A stretch of 64,000 bases of DNA from the NCBI GenBank assembly GCA_964006375.1, contig OZ023265.1, positions 10,015,795 to 10,079,794 of the forward strand. Direction: 5' to 3'. Below, one piece after another: positions 49,381-61,380 of the stretch (positions are counted from its first letter, which is position 1; each line of letters begins with the position of its first letter). The notes beneath the pieces were generated by a model that searched no databases, was not told where the DNA came from, and worked only from the letters and a program-made list of their open reading frames with translations. A program made the position numbers and the translations under genes. This DNA is from Tillus elongatus (lineage: Eukaryota > Arthropoda > Insecta > Coleoptera > Cleridae).

Positions 49381-51035
49381 CTACTCTCAACCAACCTCCA
49401 AATGTTCAACCACCAACAGTCCCCAATGTCACGCATAAAATGACGGATATCATTTTCAAAACTGAAAAGGTACGAAAGATGCTCTCTTCTCTTAATACCA
49501 GGAAAGCCTCTGACCTTGACGAGAGCCCAGCAATTGTTCTCAAAAAATGTGCACCAGAACTTGCTCCTGTCTTGACTTGTCTGTTTCAGACATCTTACAA
49601 TAGAGGCATATTCCCTAGTAAATCGAAAACTGCTCGTGTACAACCCGTTCCCAAGAAATGATCGAAAGCGCTTGCTAGCACCTACAGGCCTATTTCTCTC
49701 CTTTCAGTCGTCTCTAAAGTGATGGAAAAGTATATAAACACCGAATTACTAAAATTTCTTGAAAAACAGAGTCTAATCCACGACAGGCAGTATGGATTCC
49801 GTCAGCGCAGATCAACTGCCGACCTCCTTTCCTTTGTCACCCATTCTTGAAACAAGTCTATGGAACTACACGGTGAATCCCAGATTGTCGATCTAAACAT
49901 ATCCAAAGCATTTGACCAGGTCTGGCACGCAGCGGTGCTTAATAAACTTCCGGCCTATGGCCTACCACCAAAACTCTGTATCTAGACAGCAAATTTCCTC
50001 TCCAACCGGAGCATTTCTGTTGTCGTGGATAGCCATTCCTCTAAACTGTATCCAATTAAGTCCCCCAAGGTTCAGCTTTAGCCCCTACTTAGTTTCTCCT
50101 CCACATAAATGACCTCCTCTCTAGCACATCCAACCCAGTTCACAGTTACGCGGGCGAGAGCACCGTCGACTCAAATATACACTATTCTAAGCCTGTCTCT
50201 TTAGCCCAATTAGATGAGGATCGCAGACTCATGGAGGGTTCTGTCTTTGTGGATCTCCAAAAAATATTAAACTGGGAAAGTAGACATCTTGTACAATTCA
50301 GCTCCACCAAATCTCAGTCTTGCTTTCTCTCATAAGAAAAACACCAGCCCTAGACCCATCACAATGCACAACCACGTTATTCAAATTAATGTGTCTTTTT
50401 CACTTATTGGCATTTCTGTCGATCGAAATCTCAACCAACATGTCACATCAATTGCAGAAGCGGCTGCTAAGAAATTACGTTTTTTCTTCCGGGCTCTCAA
50501 ATACTTTTCACCAGCTAATCCCTATACCTTACATACTTCGCAAATAAAGCCAAACCTCGAATACTGCTCCCACATCTGGGGTGCCGCTATCGCTTCTACA
50601 CTCGCTACCCTGGACTCCATTCGGAAGAGAACTATAAGTCTCATCGGTGACCCTACTCTCACCCAAAGACTGCCATCCCTTGCCCACCGACGTGCTGTTG
50701 GTGATCTCTCTCTCTCTCACTATCTCTCTTTTATAGATATCTGCACGGGCACTGCTCATGGGAGCTTTCTTCCAAAGTTCCTCCACCTGTGGCCCCAACA
50801 GATCTACCAGAGGAACAGAGCGAATGCACCCTTTTACTGACCAGGTCACCATACATAGAACATCTTGTTATGCCCGCTCTTTTGACCCGAGGAATTCCTT
50901 GCCTGCACATGTTTTTCCTTCTCCTCGGAACCTTCAAGTCCAGTTAACAAGTTTCCTCTTTCCTCCTTGTCGACACCCGCGGTGCGATAGTATTTAGGCT
51001 GCAAGCCCTCGTGGTGTGTTGTTGAAATATATATT
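49381..51035 (+). pseudogene. Jockey/CR1-type LINE, + strand (copy 7)
   Basis: Begins inside the region before RT (PTSKCSTTNSPQC in one frame), then NTRKASDLDESPAIVLKK, GFRQRRSTADLL and the SLIGISVDRNLNQHVTSIAE thumb, to the C-terminal LRNLQVQ-like end at about 50960 and a GTTGAAATATAT tail. Many stops. The 5' junction is shared with copy 4 (inverted). Confidence 0.9.
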
Positions 51036-51571
51036 TTTTTAAACGCGTCTAACCGAGGGTTAACCAGTGTTATTTATATCTATATATAAGATAAGGAATG
51101 AAAAGAACCAACACTCCGCTGTACTATAGACATATTTCGTGAATGAACTAGAAATGACAGATGTTGAACAATGTAGAAAGTTCTAGAACTACTCAATGGA
51201 CAATATAAATAGGTGAGCCGAATATAGAGTCAGTTGGTGTTGGTGTATAATAAGCGATCATAAAAGGCATGTGGTGAAATATAGTTATATGGACATTTAG
51301 TAACAGATAAATATTTTAGTTGATGAATGATGTTGGAAAATAATTGGTTATAATGAACTAGTAGTTTGAAAAGCTGCGTTTTGTTAGTCAGCAAATCCAA
51401 AACCCCGAACAACGTAACAATATATTAATTTTTCATAAAACCAGGTACCACAGATCCTACTTTACATTAAAAAATAGGGATATTGGTAGAAAAAATTAGC
51501 ATTTAGAAAACCCTCCGAGTTGACCCCCTCCAAGATTTATTTTAAAAATTAGTAGGAATAACAAAAAAACT
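51036..51571. other. No recognisable feature
   Basis: AT-rich intergenic sequence between a LINE tail and a MITE. No motif found. Confidence 0.4.
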
Positions 51572-51870
51572 TTGGACGCAGCAAGTGCGTTATGGCAGTG
51601 AAATTTTATTTAAATGCTTTGAATATCAAATATGTCTTTTTAATGCAAGCAGTCATCAATTTGGTTACCGGTATAACCTATATAGTAGAAACAATGTGCC
51701 ATATTTTATCAAAATAACTTATTGTTGGAAAATGTACAAAAATTTTCCGACAATAAACTTTATTTAAACGTTGGTTTCCTAGCCAACAAATCTTAGGTTA
51801 ATAGCAAATTGAGTTATTGGAATTTGAAACATTTAATGAAAATTTGCTACCAAAACGCACTTACTGCGTC
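51572..51870 (-). repeat. MITE-like element bounded by end A repeats
   Basis: End A (GGACGCAGCAAGTGCGTTAT) at 51574 and an inverted variant (GCTACCAAAACGCACTTACT) near 51848-51870. Same orientation and interior as the 21.10 kb copy. Confidence 0.75.
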
Positions 51871-51899
51871 TTTATTTTTTTCTTACAAACATATTTCGA

Positions 51900-52250
51900 T
51901 ACAAAATGCAATAAAATAAGGCTGTTCGAAAAAAATATTGTAGGGATCACCAACGATCGACTTGTGGGCCAGCCGGTGATTGTCAAAATAATTTTATAAG
52001 ATGCAGCTCAAGACACCCTATAATTAACTTATACAATTTTTTCTCGTCTCTTGTATAATAATAATTATATTCAGCTTTACCGTAGAAACGCGTCACCCTG
52101 TATATATGTAAACAGATCAAAACTGAACGTAAACCCGGATATGGATTCCAGGGGGCTTAGTTTGCGCTCATTTGAACAAATCTTTAAAATTCTAAAGTCG
52201 CGGTCTCCCTATTGGCGAATTTTTTGTACGAAAATTAGCTAAAAATTATG
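51900..52250 (+). repeat. Repeat with GGCCAGCC...TTTATAAGATGCAGC motif plus HINE-like 5' block
   Basis: The CACCAACGA...GGGCCAGCC text and GATGCAGCTCAAGACACCC recur at about 5.44, 19.25, 21.49, 30.57 and 42.98-43.05 kb. They are followed by a shortened HINE-like block (CCGGATATGG, GCGCTCATTTGAACAAAT, degenerate end B). Confidence 0.5.
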
Positions 52251-52563
52251 GACCGTTAACCTATAAACTTAACTAAAACTACCGCCAAATCATTAGAGAG
52301 TAAGAACTAACCTGTTACATATTAGCCCCTTTTGTAAAACTTCGATTCTTTATATGTGTTGATAAAACATAACAAACACTGTTTAATCCACCCACTAACA
52401 TTAATAAAGGAATAATTTGCACTTGTATATAAAAAATTCCCAAATGACACAAATAATTCGTCGACTCAAACAAATAAAAAAACATAATATAAACGATCTC
52501 GTATCATACGGTAAATGTCAGTTACAGCGTCTAACAGACCTGCGCAATAATATCAAATGTTCC

Positions 52564-52577
52564 GTTACCGCGGCAAC
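52564..52577 (+). promoter_or_regulatory. X-box-like palindrome inside repeat-related sequence
   Basis: GTTACCGCGGCAAC satisfies the RFX X-box pattern. The surrounding text (GCAACCACATACT...ATATTAAACATAAATG) resembles 38345-38395, where the site itself is degraded. No gene start is recognised nearby, so regulatory use is doubtful. Confidence 0.35.
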
Positions 52578-52619
52578 CACATACTAGATATCATATAAGT
52601 TATTGACAATAAAAGGCGG

Positions 52620-52912
52620 TGATATTAAACATAAATGTTTCAAATTTAAATAGCTCAATTTTCTGTAACCCTAGAAAGCTGAATTTTGGCACATAGTTAG
52701 GTCTTTCCCAAAGCAGTATGTACACCAAATTTTATCGAAATATCTTTGTAATTTTCGGAGAAAAAAATTTTGGTCGAAAGAAAACTCAAAATTTTCCCGG
52801 AAAACCGTGTCCGATTCTTCTGGCTAACGAACTCATCCAAGCTATTAATAAAAGAAAGGCACTTGCCAACTTTCATCAAAATCGGTTAATTATTTTTTGA
52901 GTTATCGGTTGA

Positions 52913-52994
<82 letters not shown>

Positions 52995-53128
52995 CATATA
53001 AAAATCGAAACTGACACCGGATATGGGTTCTAGGGGCCCAAATTCGCGCTCATTTGCAAAAATTTTTGCAAAGTGTCACCATCGATACCTCTCTATTGGT
53101 GAATTTTTTTAATAAAAATTCACTAGTA
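52620..53128 (-). repeat. HINE-like element with (TA)n core
   Basis: Closest to the 38.39-38.87 kb copy. The interior has GAATTTTGGCACATAG, (TA)n at about 52916-52992, CCGGATATGGG and an end-B hairpin at 53095-53128. Confidence 0.7.
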
Positions 53129-53261
53129 AATGTATTCCTTACTTTTGAGATGCCCTGTATGCTGTTTATAATACATACTTTTATAAGTTACAAAATACTA
53201 GATTTTTTTTTATTTTTTTTTTTATGTCAACAACACACCACGAGGGCTTACAGCCTAAATA

Positions 53262-55622
53262 CTATCGTACCGTGGGTGTTGACAAGGAGGAAAGAGGCAG
53301 CTTGTTAATTCTGGACTTGAAGGTTTGGAGGTTCGGAGGAGAAGGAAAAACATGTGCCGGCAAGGAATTCCACAACTTGGAAGTCCTCGGGACAAAAGAG
53401 CGGGCATAACAAGATGTTCTATGTCTGGTGACCTGGACGTTAAAAGGGTGCATTCGCTCTGTTCCCCTGGTAGATCTGCTGGGGGCAGCAGGTGGGGGAA
53501 TTATGGAGGACAGCTCCTCTGAGCAGTGCCCGTGCAGATATCTATAAAAGAGAGAGAGGTCACCAACGGCACGTCGGTGGGCAAGGGATGGAAGCCTTTG
53601 GGTGAGGGTAGGGTCACCGATGAGACGTATAGCTCTCTTTTGAATGGAGTCCAGGATAGCGAGTGTAGAAGCGGCAGCTGCACCCCAGATGTGGGAGCAG
53701 TATTCGAGGTTTGGCCTTATTTGTGAAGTGTATAAGGTATAGAGATTAGTTGGTGAAAAGAATTTGCGAGCCCGGAAGAGGAAACCCAATTTCTTAGCAG
53801 CCGCTTCTGCAATTGATGTAACATGTTGGTGCCAATTAAGATTTCGATCCACAGTAATGCCAACAAGAGAAAAGGACTCATTACTTTGAATAACTTGGTT
53901 GTTCATTGTGATGGGTCTAGGGCTACTGTATCTCTTGCGAGAAAGAAAGCAAGACTTAGTTTTGGTGGGGTTGAATTGTACAAGATTTCTACTTCCCCAG
54001 TCTACTATTTTTTGGAGGTCTACGGAGACAGAATCCTCCATGAGTCTGCGATCCTCATCTAATTGGGCTAAAGAGACAGGCTTAGAATATTGTATGTTTG
54101 AGTGGAGGGTGCTGTCGTCCGCGTAACTGTGAACTGGGTTGGATGTGCTAGAGAGGAGGTCATTGATGTGGAGAAGAAACAAAGTAGGGGCTAAAGCTGA
54201 ACCTTGAGGAACTCCTGCATTAATTGGATACAGTTTAGAGGAATGGCCATCCACAACAACAGATATGCTCCTGTTGGAGAGGAAATTTGCTGTCCAGGTA
54301 CAAAGTTTTGGTGGTAGGCCATAGGCCGGAAGTTTATTAAGCAGCGCTGCGTGCCAGACCTGGTCGAATGCTTTGGATATGTCTAGAGCAACAATCTGGG
54401 ATTCACCGTGTTGTTCCATAGACTTGTTCCAAGAATGGGTGACAAAGGAAAGGAGGTCGGCAGTCGATCTGCGCTGACGGAATCCGTACTGCCTGTCGTG
54501 GATTAGACTGTGTTTTTCAAGGAATTTTAGTAGTTCGGTGTTTATATACTTTTCCATCACTTTAGAGATGACTGAAAGAAGAGAAATAGGCCTGTAGTTG
54601 CTAGGAAGCGCTTTGGATCCTTTCTTGGGGATGGGCTGTACTCGAGCAGTTTTCCAGTTACTAGGGAATATGCCTTTATTGTAAGATATCTGAAACAGAC
54701 GAGTCAGGACAGGAGCAAGTTCTGGTGCGCATTTTTTGAGAACAATTGCTGGGATCTCGTCAAGGCCAGAGGCTTTCCTGGTATTAAGAGAAGAGAGCAT
54801 CTTTCGTACCTTTTTAGTTTGGAAAATGATATCAGTCATTTTATGCGCGACATTGGGGACTGTTGGTGGTTGAACATTTGGAGGTGGGTTGAGAGTAGAA
54901 TTTCCGGCGAACAACGAAGCAAAAAGTTCAGCCTTGCCCAGGGCGGTAGAAACAATTTCATCACCTGAGACAAGAGGTGGGAACGTGCTCTTGCAGAAAT
55001 TATTCCCAATAGACTTAGCAAGAGTCCAGAAGGGTTTGCCGCCGTTGGAGCTTGAGAGGACTTTGTTTTTGATGTGGTTATTAAACGAGTTTTTTGCCTC
55101 AGAAAGAATGCGGACATAGCGGTTTCTTGCGTCGTTGAATGCTTGACGATTTTCTTGACTGGGATTGTGTAGAAGCGTTTTGTGAGCTTTGACCTTTTCA
55201 AGTCTGGCCTTGTCACAGGATTTAGAGAACCAGGGCTTTTGAGTGGCTGAAGAGGTTTTCTGTGTACGTGGAATAAATAATTCCATGCCAGCTTGGATAA
55301 TTTCGGTGACGTTTTGTGAGATATCAGAGGGGTCAGGATGAGAGAAGCAGACAGACGCCCATGGAAATGAGGAAAAGTAATCCCGCATTTCGTCCCAGTT
55401 TGCGGAGTTGTAGTGCCAAACGATACGTGGGTGTGATGACTGTGTGACCTCGGGTTGCATTGCACAGGAAGCAGTGACCATGCCGTGGTCTGAGCGACCA
55501 AGGGGGGCGGTGACTGATATCTTATAGCATTCAGGATTTGTAGTAAGAAGGAGATCCAAGGGATTTGAGCTGTGTGTTGGGATACGAGGAAAGTAAGTAG
55601 GTTGCTGTACCATATTGGCCAA
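53262..55622 (-). CDS. LINE polyprotein: endonuclease remainder and reverse transcriptase
   Basis: 786 open codons. Order: the last part of the endonuclease region, an inter-domain segment (FIPRTQKTSSATQKPWFSKS), then RT: RPISLLSVISKVMEK, GFRQRRST, VALDISKAFDQVWH (first catalytic Asp), GVPQGSALAPTLF, SYADDS (catalytic pair, about residues 499-502), thumb VGITVDRNLNWHQHVT, and a C-terminal domain ending near KLWNSLPAHVFPSPP. The enzyme copies its own RNA at a nicked genomic target. The frame is open upstream of the first Met back to about 55800, where it meets the endonuclease start in another frame. All key RT residues are intact. Confidence 0.92.
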   Translation of the reverse strand: MANMVQQPTYFPRIPTHSSNPLDLLLTTNPECYKISVTAPLGRSDHGMVTASCAMQPEVTQSSHPRIVWHYNSANWDEMRDYFSSFPWASVCFSHPDPSDISQNVTEIIQAGMELFIPRTQKTSSATQKPWFSKSCDKARLEKVKAHKTLLHNPSQENRQAFNDARNRYVRILSEAKNSFNNHIKNKVLSSSNGGKPFWTLAKSIGNNFCKSTFPPLVSGDEIVSTALGKAELFASLFAGNSTLNPPPNVQPPTVPNVAHKMTDIIFQTKKVRKMLSSLNTRKASGLDEIPAIVLKKCAPELAPVLTRLFQISYNKGIFPSNWKTARVQPIPKKGSKALPSNYRPISLLSVISKVMEKYINTELLKFLEKHSLIHDRQYGFRQRRSTADLLSFVTHSWNKSMEQHGESQIVALDISKAFDQVWHAALLNKLPAYGLPPKLCTWTANFLSNRSISVVVDGHSSKLYPINAGVPQGSALAPTLFLLHINDLLSSTSNPVHSYADDSTLHSNIQYSKPVSLAQLDEDRRLMEDSVSVDLQKIVDWGSRNLVQFNPTKTKSCFLSRKRYSSPRPITMNNQVIQSNESFSLVGITVDRNLNWHQHVTSIAEAAAKKLGFLFRARKFFSPTNLYTLYTSQIRPNLEYCSHIWGAAAASTLAILDSIQKRAIRLIGDPTLTQRLPSLAHRRAVGDLSLFYRYLHGHCSEELSSIIPPPAAPSRSTRGTERMHPFNVQVTRHRTSCYARSFVPRTSKLWNSLPAHVFPSPPNLQTFKSRINKLPLSSLSTPTVR

Positions 55623-55779
55623 AGAATTGCTGACTGCAAACGCCTCCGCTGCTCTCCCTTGTGGATCGGTTTTTGAAGATCCTAGCCATTCCTTATTATG
55701 GACATTAAAGTCGCCAAGAATAGTGACCTCGGAGGAAGGATATTCAGAAATCAGATAGTCGGTTTTTTCAGAAAGGTAG

Positions 55780-56229
55780 TCAAAGAGCTGGACAAAGTTG
55801 TTTGTCTGAAGGTGACCGGTAAATGCAACAGATAAATTTAGTTGCAGCCCTGAGAGAGAGTTTTATCCATAGTATGTCTTTTCTTCCAGCTTCTAAATTG
55901 GGAAGTCTGGTGCAGGGTAGATTGCTACGGACGTATGCGCACACGCCTCCATGCAATCTAAAGGCAGTAAGGAGCTCATACCCCGGGAAATTAAGGTGAT
56001 TAGTGGCTGTTTTGGCACTGATTTGGGTTTCGGTGAGGAAGAGGAGTTGGGGCCTGTTAGCCTGGAGGAAATGGTGGACGGAGTTCAGGTTAGAAGTTAG
56101 GCCACATATATTCGAAAAGGATATGTTAAATCTTGATGTTGGCACCCCCTGTACACCCCTCTCCCGGAGATCCGAATGGAGGGGTATTTTGCCTCCGGAA
56201 TATTTTATACAAGGAGGAGCCATCATCAT
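55780..56229 (-). pseudogene. LINE endonuclease N-terminal part, separated by a 1-nt frameshift
   Basis: AP-like endonuclease start: ISFSNICGLTSNLNSVHHFL, LLFLTETQISAKTATNHL and CCIYRSPSD. An extra A in an A-run near 55800 (compared with copy 6) shifts the frame to an early stop. On the other side, the frame contains LGDFNVHNKEW (the conserved DFN of the endonuclease). Apart from this single shift the copy would read continuously. Confidence 0.88.
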
Positions 56230-56490
56230 TTTTGCTTATAAGGGAAACCGACTCATACACCAGAACCGGAAACGTCCGTTGGGACTTCACCGGCCCCTTG
56301 ATGTATGGGGTGGTACCTCCTCGGGCGTGAAAAAATCCTTTACTATTACATAAAGGAAAATTCCACTACCACCTGCTATGGATTGGATTGGATCAATGTC
56401 TACCCCTTTAAAAATAAGATTAATAAAGGGACTATCAATTGTCCAATAGTTATGATTTTCGACATAGTAGGAGGATACAAAACATTTTCA

Positions 56491-57108
56491 TAGATATACA
56501 GACATGTTTTACTTTTGCTCCAAATGAGGAAAATGTCTACATTGGTTGTAAAAGTGAATCCCCGTTAAGACGTTATAAAAATAACAAGAATTCCCAATAT
56601 TTTTCCATCTCTTATATTAACGACATTTTGATGTTCTTCGCAATCTTGGAAATTCCCTTTTCGATATGCCGGTGGCACGTCAAGCGTTGTTAAACGGATA
56701 GACGTGAATCTGGAAGATGAAATAGAAAGTTTCCGGGCAGGTTTCATAATTCATTCGCTTCAAATCATGCGAGCATTTGCATTCCTGATTATTTTTTCGG
56801 TTTATGAATACTAACTGAATAGTTTACATATTTGAGTGGATTCCAATAAGTAAGATATGAACATTTTAAAACCATTTTGACCTTATTTGTTTATTTATCA
56901 GAAGAAAAGTAATTGCAAGAGGAGAACACATGTGGACAGGGATACAAATGGACAATTTAAATTTCCCGGTCAGTACTTTTGACAATTAGTTCAAATGACA
57001 CTAGCGTAGATACCTTTCTTGATGAAGTTTAATGCACAATAGTTAATAACTCTGTGATTGTGGCAAATTGGGAGTTTTATGGTACAAATCTAAATATTTA
57101 CATTTTTG
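56491..57108. other. No recognisable gene
   Basis: AT-rich intergenic sequence; a short frame at 56565-56747 has no motif or support. Confidence 0.4.
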
Positions 57109-57450
<342 letters not shown>

Positions 57451-57599
57451 CGAGGTCGAGTTCGGTAATCAGCCTTTGCGCTCAATTTTTTTCCGGTGGA
57501 AAATCGGAGAAAACTTTTCGAAAACGCTATATTTTTGTATCAGAGTAACTTGAATGAGACTTTACACGTGGCTAGAAATAGTGCAAGTAAACCTATGTT

Positions 57600-58678
57600 G
57601 TGAATTTTAAGTAATTTGGACACAGTATTTAGAGCTTTTCCAAATTAAAAATAAAATCAAAGACATGCGTTGAAACGACTTAGTGGTTAAAGTCAAATGC
57701 CTGACAGAGAGATTAGTTAACTACAACAGGTATAAACCATACATAAACGATAACCAAACTAAATATATACCAGGCATAATACATACTGCCCAAACCAACA
57801 ATCGTGAAATCTCGCCCGCACTTATGAAAAATGATTAAATTAAAAATTTGCCAAGTGATTGTTATTTAACTGGGGGATTCAATCAATTATTAAAATACGC
57901 TATATTTGTAGCTTTATTAACGGCCCCAAATACAGTTTTAGCGCAGCATAGATATATTATGCTGTAGCATCATATAGCAGAAATGTAAACAAACTCAAGC
58001 CAAGTCTCTATAAAAATGACTCTAAAAGAGTTTCTTTTATCTTTAAACTTAAACATAAGACGTCATATAAGTCGGAAACAGTCGTGGGATGTGTTTCAAT
58101 GATGATTCTACTTATTTTGTAATTAATTGTTACGTATACTTTGAATAGAATATCCCGGGCATGAAGCCAATCTAAAGTATGACGCAAATAAAACGTTACT
58201 TGACGTGTGCCTAGATGGCGCAGAGGGCATCGTACTTGCCTCCTAAGCAGAAGGTTACGCGATGTTTTTTATATTTTATTTTGACATTTAGAGAAACAAT
58301 AATGCACAGATTTCATACGTTTTGAACAAGATCTAATTTTTGTTTAAAACGCCAAAATGTTGATATTGAAAAAACCGGTTTGATTAGGTTGACTTAAACG
58401 AACTCATACTGGCGATTAATAAGGAAAAATAACTGCCTCGTTTATAATTTGGCAGATACTTTACTTTTCTACCTATGAATAAAGTTTCCCTCTGGAAACC
58501 TTTTGTATACCTTTAATAAAATTTGTAATACAAGTTTCTTTTGAAGAGACTTATACTGTCTACAGATATGGCAAAATTTAGTTCTTTAGCTTCATAGAAA
58601 ATTGAGTTTTCTTCATTTTTCTCAAAAGGAGTTAGAACGCAAGTTTTTTTGATAATAGAGCGATATCAATGGTATATA
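57600..58678 (-). repeat. Inverted copy of the tRNA-module element at 27.9-29.2 kb
   Basis: Runs in the opposite sense to the 27876-29225 element. In + order it shows the GACTTAGTGGTTAAAGTC module (57678), AACCATACATAAACG, TATTTAACTGGGGGATTC, TGCTGTAGCATCATATAG, a second tRNA-like module (58201-58262), CAATATTGAAAAAACCG-type text and the GATATCAATGGTA block, ending at the tail of LINE copy 9. The (TA)n of the other copy is only a few repeats here. Confidence 0.65.
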
Positions 58679-58682
58679 TATA

Positions 58683-60591
58683 GTTTATATTTCAACAACA
58701 CACCACGAGGGCTTAAAGCCTAAATAGTATCGTACCGTGGGTGTCGACAAAGAGGAAGGAGGCAACTTGTTAATTCTAGACTTGAAGGTTTGGAGGTTCA
58801 GAGGAGAAGGACAAACATGTGCCGGCAAGGAATTCCACAACTTGGAAGTCCTCGGGACAGAAGAGCGAGCATAACAAGATGTTCTATGTCTGGTGACCTG
58901 GACAGTAAAAGGGTGCATTCGCTCTGTTCCCCTGGTAGATCTGTTGGGAGCAGCGGGTGGAGGAACTATGGAAGAGAGCTCATCTGAGCAGTGCCCGCGC
59001 AGATATCTATAAAAGAGGGAGAGAGTTCACCAACGACACCTCGGTGGGCAAGGGATGCAGCCTTTGGTTGGGGGTAGGGTCACCGATGAGACGTATAGCT
59101 CTCTTCTGAATGGAGTCCAAGATAGCGAGTGTTGAAGCGGCATCGGCACCCCAGATGGTGTATTCGAGGTTTGGATTTTTTCTGAAGTATATAAGGTACA
59201 GAGTTTAGCTGGTGAAAAGTATTTGCGAGCCCGGAAGAGGAAACCTATTTTTTTAGCAGCCGCTTCTGCAATTGACATGTTGGTGCTAATTGAGATTTCG
59301 ATCCACAGAAATGCCAACAAGTGAAAAAGACTCATTACTTTAAATAACTTGGTTGTTCATTGTGATCGGTCTAGGGCTGGTGTATCTCTTATGAGATAGA
59401 AAGCAAGACTGAGATTTGGTGGAGTTGAATTGTACAAGATTTCTACTTCTCCAGCCTAATATTTTTGGAGATCCACAGAGACAGAACCCTCCATGAGTCT
59501 GCGATCCTCATCTAATTGGGCTAGAGAGACATGCTTATAATATTGTATATTTGAGTGGAGGGTGCTGTCGTCCGCGTAACTGTGAACAGAGTTGGATGTG
59601 CTAGAGATGAGGTCATTGATGTGGAGAAGAAACAAGGTAGGGGCTAAAGCTAAACCTTGAGGAACTCCTACATTAATTGGATACAATTTAGAGAAATGAC
59701 CATCCTCGACAACAGAAATGCTCCGGTTGTTTTGGTGGTAGGCCATAAGCCAGAAGTTTATTAAGCAACGCTGCGTGCCAGACCTGGTCAAATGATTTGT
59801 ATATGTCTAGAGCGACAATCTGGGAGTCACCGTGTAGTTCCATAGACTTGTTCAAAGAATGGGTGACAAAGGAAAGGAGGTCGGCAGTTGATCTACGCTG
59901 ACGGAATCCATACTACCTGTCGTGGATTAGACTGTGTTTTTCAATAAATTTTAGTAATTCGGTGTTTGTATACTTTTCCATCACTTTAGAGACGACTGAA
60001 ACGAAATAAATAGGCCTGTAGTTGCTAGGAAGCGCTTTGGATTCTTTCTTGGGGAAAGATTGTACTCGAGCAGTTTTCCAGTTACTAGCGAATATGCCTC
60101 TATTGTAAGATGTCTGAAATAGATGAGTCAGGACAGGAGCAAGTTCTGGTGCGCATTTTTTTAATAAAACAATTGCTTGGATCTCGTCTAGATCAGAGGC
60201 TTTCCTGCTATTAAGAGAAGAGAGCATATTTGGTACCTTTTTAATTTTGAAAACGATATCCGTCATTTTATGCGCGACATTGGGGACTGTTGGTGGTTAA
60301 ACATTTGGAAGTGGTTTGAGAGTAGAGTTGCCGGCGAACAACGAGGCAAAAAGTTCAGCCTTGCCCAGGGCGGTAGAAACAATTTCATCCCCTGAAACAA
60401 GAGGTGGGAACGCGCTCTTGCAGAAATTATTCCCAATAGATTTAGCAAGAGTCCAGAAGGTTTGCTGCCGTTGGAGCTTGAGAGGACTTTGGTTTTGATG
60501 TGGTTATTAAAAGAGTTTTCGCCTCACAAAGAATGCGGTCATATCGGTTTCTTGATTCGTTAAATGCTTGACGTTTTTCTTGACTGGTAAC
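58683..60591 (-). pseudogene. Jockey/CR1-type LINE, 5' truncated (copy 9)
   Basis: 3' tail at 58683, C-terminal domain (PRTSKLWNSLPAHVCPSP), RT palm (SYADDS in the frame 59791-59456), fingers (60266-59913), ending in the pre-RT region near 60591. A deletion joins NRSISVV-type text differently from the full copy. Many frame breaks. It is fused at 60591 to an end-A element. Confidence 0.9.
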
Positions 60592-60755
60592 AGGTTCAAA
60601 AGAATCTTCAAATGTGCGCGTACTGGAACCTCTAAAATCGATCTTCAACGGCTGTAAATTCAAAGTATTAACTTTACTAATATGCCGTATAATTATTGTG
60701 TACAATTCTTATGAAAATTCGCTACTATAACGCACTTGCTGCGTCCCGAAATTTT
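60592..60755 (-). repeat. End-A family element fragment
   Basis: TTCAAAAGAATCTTCAAATG, GCGCGTACTGGAACC and inverted end A ending at about 60752. Same family as the cores at 22.0 and 48.7 kb. Confidence 0.6.
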
Positions 60756-61049
60756 AAATTTTTTATAAGGGTGGTTACCCGGAGTGGGTAAATATATTTT
60801 ACTTAAAAAGTTAAATGTAAAAAATCTAAATAACCCAATTCAACATTTCGCTTAAGGATTACTAATGACAGAGGAGGTTTATTTATTACTTTAGAAGCGA
60901 CTGTATGTGAGTTGCTATACTTACAGAGTAATAATTTTCAAAAACATTCCTAATATTTTATCCTTCGTCCACTCACGTAGTAATAACTTGCAACTGGCAA
61001 CCGGTGAATTATGTAATTCCCCGTAAGAAAAAACTTAAGACGCGCTTAC

Positions 61050-61234
61050 CTTCCATCAGAAAATTGAGATGTTACGGGAACCACCCGAGCCATGAGTAAT
61101 GGACAAGTGGAAAATCGCAAATTCCAACCAATATTTCTCCTAATTTTCTCTAATCCAACACGAACGTCGCGCATATCCCTCTCCTCTCTTATCGCCGCTC
61201 TCTTCATATGCACTTGCGTTCTCCTACAAGTCAT
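61050..61234 (-). CDS. Possible divergent first exon, unidentified
   Basis: On the - strand an open frame from an ATG at 61234 runs 61 codons plus 2 nt to a good splice donor (GGAAG|GTAAGCG at 61050/61049). It is rich in Arg and Glu, with no motif I know. It is divergent to the 61381 exon across about 150 bp of CpG-richer sequence. It could equally be a non-coding 5' exon, or chance. Not placed in any family. Confidence 0.3.
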
Positions 61235-61380
61235 GGCCCTCTAGATAATCGCGCTCTCGCGCTAGTGTCAGTTCCTTGCCGACGTCTGAAACAAGTGCCG
61301 GCGCGCTTTCTCCCATGTAGAACAATTGACAAGCGGCGTGACTTTGACAGTTCGTCGCGGCCTGCTCTGTTGTATGAGTG
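61235..61380. promoter_or_regulatory. CpG-richer, possibly bidirectional promoter
   Basis: Unusually many CG dinucleotides for this window (CGCGCTCTCGCGCTAG, CGGCGCGCTT, GTTCGTCGCGGCC), lying between two head-to-head open frames that each end in a GTAAG donor. No TATA box. Promoter function is inferred from composition and context. Confidence 0.4.

Larger units (their letters stand above)
53200..56490 (-). mobile_element. Jockey/CR1-type LINE, best-preserved copy (copy 8)
   Basis: Full-length candidate of about 3.3 kb: 5' UTR at about 56490-56230, endonuclease-RT coding region, 3' UTR, and an A-rich tail (T-rich on + at 53200-53224). The 5' edge coincides with that of copy 6 (shared GTAGGAGGATACAAAACATT). 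No separate gag-like ORF1 is seen, so the element is either single-ORF or all copies are 5' truncated at a similar place. High integrity suggests recent insertion. Confidence 0.9.

Noticed and set aside
52075..52110. GAAACGCGTC near a possible hammerhead 3' half
   Set aside because: No CUGANGA box or stem II upstream.
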